From contig NZ_QMIM01000017.1 in the NCBI RefSeq assembly GCF_003287355.1, forward strand, positions 36,878 to 100,877: a stretch of DNA of 64,000 nucleotides, written 5' to 3'. The first letter of the stretch is position 1. Every line of letters begins with the position of its first letter. The DNA comes from Halorubrum sp. 48-1-W (GTDB lineage Archaea > Halobacteriota > Halobacteria > Halobacteriales > Haloferacaceae). A program made the position numbers and the translations under genes. Below are positions 58,916 to 64,000 of the stretch, piece by piece. The notes below the pieces were generated by a model. It did no database searches and was not told where the DNA came from. It worked only from the letters and a program-made list of their open reading frames with translations.

Positions 58916-60166
58916 TCAGTCGTCCGCAGGCTCGGGGATCACGTCGGCCTCCGCGAGGCGGCCGAGGTCCGCGTCGGCGTAGCCGTACTCCCGGAGGACC
59001 TCCTCGGTGTGTTCGCCGAGCATGGGCGGGTGATGGCGGACCGTCACGGGCGTCCGTGAGAACTTCATCGGGGAGCCCGGCACCTCCACCGTGCCGACCC
59101 CGGGGTGGTCGATCTCCAGGCGCATGTCCCGCGTCTCGAGCTGTGGGTCGTCGAACAGCTCGGCCATGTCGCGAACGTGGCTCGCGGGCACGCCGTGCTC
59201 GGTGAGCGTCCCGACGGCTTCGTCGGTCGACATCTCGGCGAACTGGGCCTCGAGGTCCGCGTCGAGCGCCTCGCGGTGTTTCACCCGCTTCTCGTTGGTC
59301 TCGAACCGCTCGTCCGCGAGGAGGTCCGGCCGGTCAAGGGCGTCACACAGCCGCGGCCAGAAGGAGTCCGTCGAGCAGCCGACGACGACGTAGTCGTCCT
59401 CGGTCTCGAACGCCCGGTACGGCGCGATGTTCGGGTGTTTGCTCCCCATCCGACCCGGCACCTCCCCGCTCGCGAAGTAGTTCGTCGCCATGTAGCTCAT
59501 CCACGCGGCCTGCCCGTCGAGCAGGCTCACGTCGATCTTCTGGCCCGTCCCGTCGCCGAGTTCGCGTTCGAGCAGTGCGGCCAGGATCGCCTGCGTGGCG
59601 TACATCCCCGCACCGATGTCCGCGAGCGCGACGCCGACACGGACCGGGGCGCCGCCGTCGACGCCCGTGATCGACATCAGCCCGCCGCGCGCCTGCATCA
59701 CGATGTCGTAGGCCGGCTCGTCGCGGTCGGGACCCCACTCGCCGTAGCCCGACATCCCGCAGTAGATCAGTCCGGGGTTCTCCTCGACGAGGTCGGGGTA
59801 GTCGAGCCCCCACTCCGCGGTCTTGCCGACGCGGAAGTTCTCGACGACGATGTCGGCCTCGCGGGCGAGGTCCCGGAAGACGTCCCGTCCCTCCTCGCTC
59901 GCGAGGTTCAACACGACCGAGCGCTTGTTCCGGTTGACGCTCGTGTAGTAGGCGCTCTGGGCGTCCTCACCCTCCCCGAACGACGGCGGACCCCACGTCC
60001 GCGTCTGGTCGCCGATGCCCGGCCGTTCGATCTTGATCACGTCCGCGCCGAGGTCCCCGAGCTGCATCGTACAGAACGGCCCCACGAGCACGCGGGAGGC
60101 GTCGAGCACGGTGACGCCGTCCAGCGGTCCGGTATCGCTCGACGGGTGGCGCGCCTCACCGACCAT
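58916..60166 (-). CDS. Class III CoA transferase (CaiB/BaiF family)
   Basis: 416 residues. DGVTVLDASRVLVGPFCTMQLGDLGADVIKIERP and NRNKRSVVLNLASEEGR are diagnostic; the catalytic Asp lies in the PAYDIVMQARGG region. The family transfers CoA between carboxylates such as succinyl-CoA and others. Divergent from the SDR at 60276, about 110 bp apart. A link to the acyl-CoA dehydrogenase at 1670 is possible but the genes are far apart. Confidence 0.92.
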   Translation of the reverse strand: MVGEARHPSSDTGPLDGVTVLDASRVLVGPFCTMQLGDLGADVIKIERPGIGDQTRTWGPPSFGEGEDAQSAYYTSVNRNKRSVVLNLASEEGRDVFRDLAREADIVVENFRVGKTAEWGLDYPDLVEENPGLIYCGMSGYGEWGPDRDEPAYDIVMQARGGLMSITGVDGGAPVRVGVALADIGAGMYATQAILAALLERELGDGTGQKIDVSLLDGQAAWMSYMATNYFASGEVPGRMGSKHPNIAPYRAFETEDDYVVVGCSTDSFWPRLCDALDRPDLLADERFETNEKRVKHREALDADLEAQFAEMSTDEAVGTLTEHGVPASHVRDMAELFDDPQLETRDMRLEIDHPGVGTVEVPGSPMKFSRTPVTVRHHPPMLGEHTEEVLREYGYADADLGRLAEADVIPEPADD

Positions 60167-60240
60167 AGTTCCCTCGCATACGCGCACCTCCGAGCCGACC
60201 GTGATAAATCCCCCGTCGCCGGCTCCCGATGCCGAGTCGG

Positions 60241-60250
60241 TAATCATTAA
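60241..60250 (+). promoter_or_regulatory. TATA-like box of the SDR gene
   Basis: taatcattaa ends 25 bp before the ATG at 60276, consistent with a leaderless transcript. Confidence 0.5.
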
Positions 60251-60275
60251 CCCTTCGGGTGAGAGGGGTTCACGT

Positions 60276-61073
60276 ATGGATCTCGATATCGACGGGAACG
60301 TGGCGCTGACGACGGCATCGAGCGACGGGCTCGGAAACGCGGCCGCGACCGCACTCGTCCGCGAGGGCGTCAACGTCGTGATCAACGGCCGTGACGAGGA
60401 CCGACTCGCGGAGGCCGCCGAGGAACTGCGCGAGGAGGCTGCCGGAGACGCGCGCGTCCACCCCGTCCAGGGCGACCTGACGGACGAGGACGACGTGGTG
60501 GGGCTCGTCGACGAGACGCTCGAGGAGTTCGGTCGGCTCGACCACCTCGTCACCTCCGCGGGCGGCCCGCCGTCGGGACCGTTCCTGGAAACCGACGATG
60601 AGGACTGGTACCACGCGTACGACCTGCTCGTGATGAGCGTCGTCCGGCTCTGCCGTGAAGCGGCCGATCCGCTCCGCGAGGGCGACGGCGGCACCATCGT
60701 CAACGTCACGTCCCGGTCGGTCAAGGAGGCCATCGACGGGCTCGTGCTCTCGAACTCCGTCCGCATGAGCGTGATCGGGCTGGAGAAGACGCTCTCGAAG
60801 GAGCTCGCCCCGGACGTACGCGCGAACGCCGTCCTGCCCGGCCCCCACGAGACGAGCCGGATCGAGGACCTCGTGACCCAGGCCGTCGAACGCGGCGAGT
60901 ACGACTCCTACGAGGAGGGACTCGCCGCCTGGGGCGAGGGTATCCCGGCCGAGCGAATCGGCGATCCGATGGAACTCGGCAACACCGTCGCGTTCCTCTC
61001 CTCGCCGAAAGCTGGCTACATCAACGGCCAGTCGATCGTTCTCGACGGCGGCGCGGGCAACGCGAACCTGTAG
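60276..61073 (+). CDS. Atypical short-chain dehydrogenase/reductase
   Basis: 265 residues. A Rossmann N-terminus (GNVALTTASSDGLGNAAATALVREG) with TTASSDGLG in place of the TGASSGIG motif, then VINGRDEDRL and HLVTSAGGPPSGPF. The catalytic Ser is in IVNVTSRSVKE, but the YxxxK motif is absent: the aligned segment is SNSVRMSVIGLEKTLSKEL with Arg instead of Tyr. The subgroup (often labelled 3-oxoacyl-ACP reductase-like) is a known variant. NAD(P) binding is likely; catalysis needs an altered mechanism or another substrate. Confidence 0.85.
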   Translation: MDLDIDGNVALTTASSDGLGNAAATALVREGVNVVINGRDEDRLAEAAEELREEAAGDARVHPVQGDLTDEDDVVGLVDETLEEFGRLDHLVTSAGGPPSGPFLETDDEDWYHAYDLLVMSVVRLCREAADPLREGDGGTIVNVTSRSVKEAIDGLVLSNSVRMSVIGLEKTLSKELAPDVRANAVLPGPHETSRIEDLVTQAVERGEYDSYEEGLAAWGEGIPAERIGDPMELGNTVAFLSSPKAGYINGQSIVLDGGAGNANL

Positions 61074-61469
61074 CGGGCCGACCGGAACCGGTTTGCGGTC
61101 CGCGACCCGAACGATCACCACCTCCCGGGGAGTGTGGCTCCCGTGGAGGTCCTCTTCGGTCTTCTCGGAATGCGCGGTGTTGCTCGTCGACACGGACCTC
61201 CTGAGCGTCGGCGTCCTCGACCCGTCCCGGCTCGACCGGCTCGACCCTCGCGCTCGAACTCGGCGTCGTCCCGGTGATCGCGTGGGTTCCTCGCGCCCTA
61301 CCGGGCGCTCACCGGCGCAGGGCGAGGCTCTCGCTTGAAGCCGGCGCGAAGCGCCGGCGACGCCACCGAACTACAAGTGATCGTTGCTTGGGCTGTACTG
61401 ACCGCACGGGGGACGAACAGATCACTCCGAAACCATTTCAACAGCGTCGAGGAGAGAGGAACCGACGGT
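61074..61469. other. Non-coding stretch with an IS200/IS605-like hairpin
   Basis: No convincing gene. A perfect stem GCCGGCGC-gaa-GCGCCGGC (61340-61358) is preceded by ctcgcttgaa; this cgct(t)gaag-plus-stem arrangement also occurs at 30725-30750. One plus-strand frame reads WAVLTARGTNRSLRNHF with no start signal. Interpretation: the edge of a lost IS200/IS605-type element. The sequence around 61074-61320 is GC-rich without further structure. Confidence 0.4.
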
Positions 61470-61634
61470 TCAGGCCGAAAGCGTGCTGATGCCGTCGATC
61501 TCAACGTAGCCGAAGCCACACTCCGGACACCGCCACTTCGTCTTCTCCCCGAGGTGGAGGGTCGTCGCCGCCGTCCGGTAGAACGCGTTCGTCTCCCCGC
61601 ACTCCGGACAGTTCACGTCCTTTTCGAGCGCCAT
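61470..61634 (-). CDS. Small zinc beta-ribbon protein
   Basis: 54 residues with two CxxC knuckles: VNCPECGETNAFYRTAATTLHLGEKTKWRCPECGF in outline. This is a widespread haloarchaeal ribbon (DUF7838-like). It may bind nucleic acid or serve as an adaptor. The ATG at 61634 starts MALEKDVNCPECG. Promoter not clear. Confidence 0.75.
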   Translation of the reverse strand: MALEKDVNCPECGETNAFYRTAATTLHLGEKTKWRCPECGFGYVEIDGISTLSA

Positions 61635-61766
61635 GCGTACCCGTGGGACCACGTCGGATTTCAAGCTATTGGTCCGGCGGGGACGATCGGAACCGAACGG
61701 CACGGCTGTGACGCGGCGAGCCGAGCGTCGGTGACGCCACGAGCTACACGGCTGTGACGCCGCGAG

Positions 61767-62165
61767 CTAGACGGCGGTGACCCAGGCCCGATACTCCGGG
61801 TCGAGCCCGTACACCTCCCGGAATGCGCGCTCGATGAAGCCCGCGACGCGGTTCGCGTCCGACCGGGCGGTGACGACCGCGTTCGTCCCCTCGGCCTCCT
61901 CCGGGGTCACGAGCTCGTCGATCCGGAACTCGGGGAACTCGGAGAGGAGGTCCTTCAGCCGATCGAGCTCCGCGTCCGTACAGTCCATCACGAGCTCGGT
62001 GCCCGCGAGCTGGATCCACGGGGGGAGCTCCCCGCCGTCCGTGACGTCGCTTTCGGGGTCGACGTCGACGGTCATCACGTCGCTCGAGCGGGCACGGTGG
62101 GCTGCCGCCGCGTCCGCGAACAGCGCCAGCCGCTCGGACTCCGTCGCGGCGTCGAATCGGGTCAT
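61767..62165 (-). CDS. Conserved haloarchaeal hypothetical protein
   Basis: 132 residues. An acidic N-terminus, then LPPWIQLAGTELVMDCTDAELDRLKDLLSEFPEFRIDELVTPEEAEGTNAV and a C-terminal FIERAFREVYGLDPEYRAWVTAV helix. I do not recognise the family. Just after its stop, a cacggctgtgacgc-gcgagc sequence is duplicated at 46-bp spacing (about 61701-61767). Ends of the protein and this repeat are adjacent. Confidence 0.65.
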   Translation of the reverse strand: MTRFDAATESERLALFADAAAAHRARSSDVMTVDVDPESDVTDGGELPPWIQLAGTELVMDCTDAELDRLKDLLSEFPEFRIDELVTPEEAEGTNAVVTARSDANRVAGFIERAFREVYGLDPEYRAWVTAV

Positions 62166-62243
62166 GCCGTCGTCTCGTCGCCCTCACGACTTAAACGGTC
62201 GCGGTCGGGTCGAGCGCGCCCCGGAGACGGGAGGGAGGCGACG

Positions 62244-63449
62244 CTACCCGCGTTCCGTCTCCGCGAGCACGTCGTCGACGAGCGCGAGCGTCCGTTCCGC
62301 CTCGGCGACTCGCCCGTCGATCTCGCCGGATTCGAGTAAGGCCAGTTCGGCGCCGTCGAGGGCGTCCCGGACGACCGCGGCGCGCCGGAGCCGCGCGTAC
62401 TCCGCCGAGCGGGCGAGGTCGCGGATAGACCGGAGGTCCGCGACCGTGTCGGCGGAAGCGATCCGCGAGACCAGCGGGATCAGCTCGTCGATCTCGTAGG
62501 CCAACTCGTCGCCGGGGGCGGGCGGCCACGCGAGCGTCAGCGGCTCGGCGTCGATCCGGTCGAGGAACGTCCGGTGGACGGCCACGGCGGTCCGGAGCGC
62601 GCCCACGTCGTCGACGTAGTGTTCCAGCTTCGAGTTGGAGTAGTCGGCGTACTCGAGTAAGGTCGGGATCGGCTCCTCGCCGGCGGCGTGGTCGTCGACG
62701 TACTCGCGGAGGTCCGCCGGCGGGACGTCAGCGTCGACGAAGGGAGTCGCGTCCGCGCGCTCGAGGAAGTCCAGGACGTCGCGGGCCGACGCCGACCCGG
62801 AGAACTCGTGGAACGCCCCGCGGACCGCCTCGTTGTACCCCTCGATCGGCTCGCGGAGTCGGGAGACGTCGGCGTCGAGGTCGGCGTCCGCCATGTCGGC
62901 GACCTCGCGGAGCTCCTCGAGCCGATCGGCGAGCGCGCCGCGAGCGTCGGTTACAGCCTTTCTGGCGCGCCGGTACGCGTCGACGGCGTCGTCGCGGTCG
63001 GACAGCAACTCGACGTAGTCGCCCGCGGGTTCGAGCGCCTCGCGGGCCGTGGCGAAGTCCGACTCGGAGAGCCGACGCTTGTCGACGGCCTCGTCGGCGA
63101 CAGCGAACGCGTCCGCCGCGGGGGTGTCGTCGTCGACGTCGACCGCGTTCGCGAACGCCCCCTCGAACTGGACGTACGAGCCGAAGTCGCCGGTGCCGAC
63201 CGCGTCGTCCTCGTACTGGTCGAGCACGCGGTGGGCCCGGCGGTAGGCGTCGGCGGCGGCCTCGACCCGGCCCTCGCCCAGGTCCGCGATCCGCGACTCG
63301 AGCCGGCGGAGCTCGTCGTACCGCTCGCGTAGCTCGGCGGCCGCCTCGCCGGCGGAGCGAACCGGGCCCTCGGGGTCGAGGTCGCGGGCGTCGACGTCGA
63401 CCGGGTCGGCGAGCCCGCTCGCATCGTCACCGTCCTCCCGCCCGGCCAT
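62244..63449 (-). CDS. DUF7118-type helical protein
   Basis: 401 residues, almost entirely helical and very acidic: SAGEAAAELRERYDELRRLESRIADLG, YRRAHRVLDQYEDDAVG, and RLREPIEGYNEAVRGAFHEFSG. It looks like a long helical-bundle scaffold. The label DUF7118 is from memory of haloarchaeal annotations and is tentative. The start ATG overlaps the hisI stop by one base (TGATG), so it is co-translated with hisI in this genome. Confidence 0.7.
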   Translation of the reverse strand: MAGREDGDDASGLADPVDVDARDLDPEGPVRSAGEAAAELRERYDELRRLESRIADLGEGRVEAAADAYRRAHRVLDQYEDDAVGTGDFGSYVQFEGAFANAVDVDDDTPAADAFAVADEAVDKRRLSESDFATAREALEPAGDYVELLSDRDDAVDAYRRARKAVTDARGALADRLEELREVADMADADLDADVSRLREPIEGYNEAVRGAFHEFSGSASARDVLDFLERADATPFVDADVPPADLREYVDDHAAGEEPIPTLLEYADYSNSKLEHYVDDVGALRTAVAVHRTFLDRIDAEPLTLAWPPAPGDELAYEIDELIPLVSRIASADTVADLRSIRDLARSAEYARLRRAAVVRDALDGAELALLESGEIDGRVAEAERTLALVDDVLAETERG

Positions 63450-63829
63450 CAGTACACCTCGTCGGGGTCGAAGACCCGCTCGCCGACGTGCTCGCCGTCG
63501 ATCGTGCGGTGGAAACACGACCGATAGCCGGTGTGACACGCGCCGACCGACTGGTCGACGAGGTACAGCAGGGTGTCGGCGTCGCAGTCGACACGGATCT
63601 CCTCGACGGCCTGGGTGTGTCCCGAGGAGCCGCCCTTGTGCCACAGCTCCTCGCGCGATCTGGAGTAGTAGTGGGCCTCGCCCGTCTCGCGGGTCAACTC
63701 GAGCGCCTCCGGAGAGACGTACGCCAGCATCAACACCTCGCCGTCCTCGGCGTCCTGTGCGATCGCGGGGACGAGCCCGTTCTCGCCGAACTCGACCGCC
63801 ACCTCGGCGTCCGTGTCTGCCTCGCTCAT
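63449..63829 (-). CDS. hisI: Phosphoribosyl-AMP cyclohydrolase
   Basis: 126 residues. Opens the purine ring in histidine synthesis. Zn and Mg sites are intact: [48 protein letters not shown] and [12 protein letters not shown] with the metal-binding cysteines and histidine. ATG at 63829; an in-frame codon at 63892 gives an unlikely tail. Only the single-domain enzyme, not fused to HisE. Confidence 0.95.
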   Translation of the reverse strand: MSEADTDAEVAVEFGENGLVPAIAQDAEDGEVLMLAYVSPEALELTRETGEAHYYSRSREELWHKGGSSGHTQAVEEIRVDCDADTLLYLVDQSVGACHTGYRSCFHRTIDGEHVGERVFDPDEVY

Positions 63830-64000
63830 ACCTCGCCGGAGGCGGGCCCCCCGAATAGGCCTTTTGTTAGGGTGGTAGAGAACCGTTCGCACACGTCCCG
63901 TCGGATCGCGCGTGAACTGCTCGCTTCCCTCGCGGATGCTCAGTACAGGTGAAGGAACGAACGATTCTGCGGTGGCGTGCCGGTGAGCGCCCGGAGGGCG
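63830..64000. other. Intergenic sequence to the window end
   Basis: Upstream of hisI. No gene is supported. A ttttgttag stretch near 63862 may be a promoter element on either strand. Confidence 0.3.

Noticed and set aside
61093..61338. Plus-strand frame of 81 codons after the SDR gene
   Set aside because: No Shine-Dalgarno or TATA context and no domain; the C-terminal half is Arg/Pro-rich noise.
61335..61757. Plus-strand frame WAVLTARGTNRSLRNHF as a transposase
   Set aside because: Too short, no catalytic motif, and it runs through the zinc-ribbon gene on the other strand; treated only as a hint of mobile-element debris.

Overview
The window is chromosomal DNA of a halophilic archaeon (class Halobacteria), most like Halorubrum or a relative. 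The evidence is very high GC, strongly Asp/Glu-rich proteins, TATA-like boxes 20-30 bp upstream of many start codons (typical of leaderless haloarchaeal transcripts), haloarchaea-restricted families (DUF63, DUF2150, DUF5789, DUF5802, DUF5830, HVO_0476-like zinc finger), a trpDFEG gene order known from Haloferax, a PGF-CTERM sorting signal, and archaeal replication, translation and proteasome genes (RfcL, aIF5A, PsmA, Pus10). I saw no rRNA, tRNA or CRISPR array and no intact insertion sequence.

Layout. 1-1250 is the 3' part of an MFS transporter, followed by a remnant of a D-2-hydroxyacid dehydrogenase. 1670-12307 looks like a catabolic region: a glutaryl-CoA-type acyl-CoA dehydrogenase, two overlapping enolase-superfamily acid dehydratases or racemases, a LarA-like racemase, a cupin, a fumarylacetoacetate-hydrolase-family enzyme, a UspA protein and a TAXI-TRAP transporter with a small extra membrane protein. 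12335-23458 is mixed housekeeping: a zinc ribbon and DUF5789 pair, a solitary Dam-type methylase, UspA and DUF63, DUF2150, a TatD-like hydrolase, a repeat-rich membrane coiled coil, an aspartoacylase-like enzyme divergent from an ATP-grasp/retropepsin fusion, a cyclase-family hydrolase, DUF5830 and Pus10. 24317-28279 is the trpDFEG operon.

28318-36869 holds an amidohydrolase, UspA, a compositionally different patch with a thioesterase and an IS200/IS605-like hairpin, a PAS histidine kinase, RfcL, PRPP synthetase and small proteins. 36907-45850 holds aIF5A-SpeB (hypusine pathway), an aminotransferase, thyA-folA, a CinA-type domain protein and a MacB-like ABC system. 45920-56599 holds a divergent proteasome alpha subunit, a MOSC protein, the CinA C-terminal domain as a separate gene, a methyltransferase, an epoxide-hydrolase-like enzyme, a cupin-rhodanese pair, a large secreted gluzincin, a Vms1-type peptidyl-tRNA hydrolase and hypothetical proteins. 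56618-63829 holds Gnd, threonine synthase, a CoA transferase, an atypical SDR, zinc-ribbon and DUF proteins, and hisI.

Recurring themes are 1-4 bp stop/start overlaps (ATGA, GTGA, TGATG) that mark co-translated operons; three micro-ORFs of 13-21 codons that begin near a TATA-like box and end in a 4-bp overlap with the next gene; and many short tandem duplications (15-32 bp) at gene ends, in promoter flanks and inside coding regions. No single locus can be called a proven new system. The best candidates for follow-up are the sugar-acid or hydroxy-acid region, the ATP-grasp/retropepsin fusion locus and the micro-ORF arrangement.
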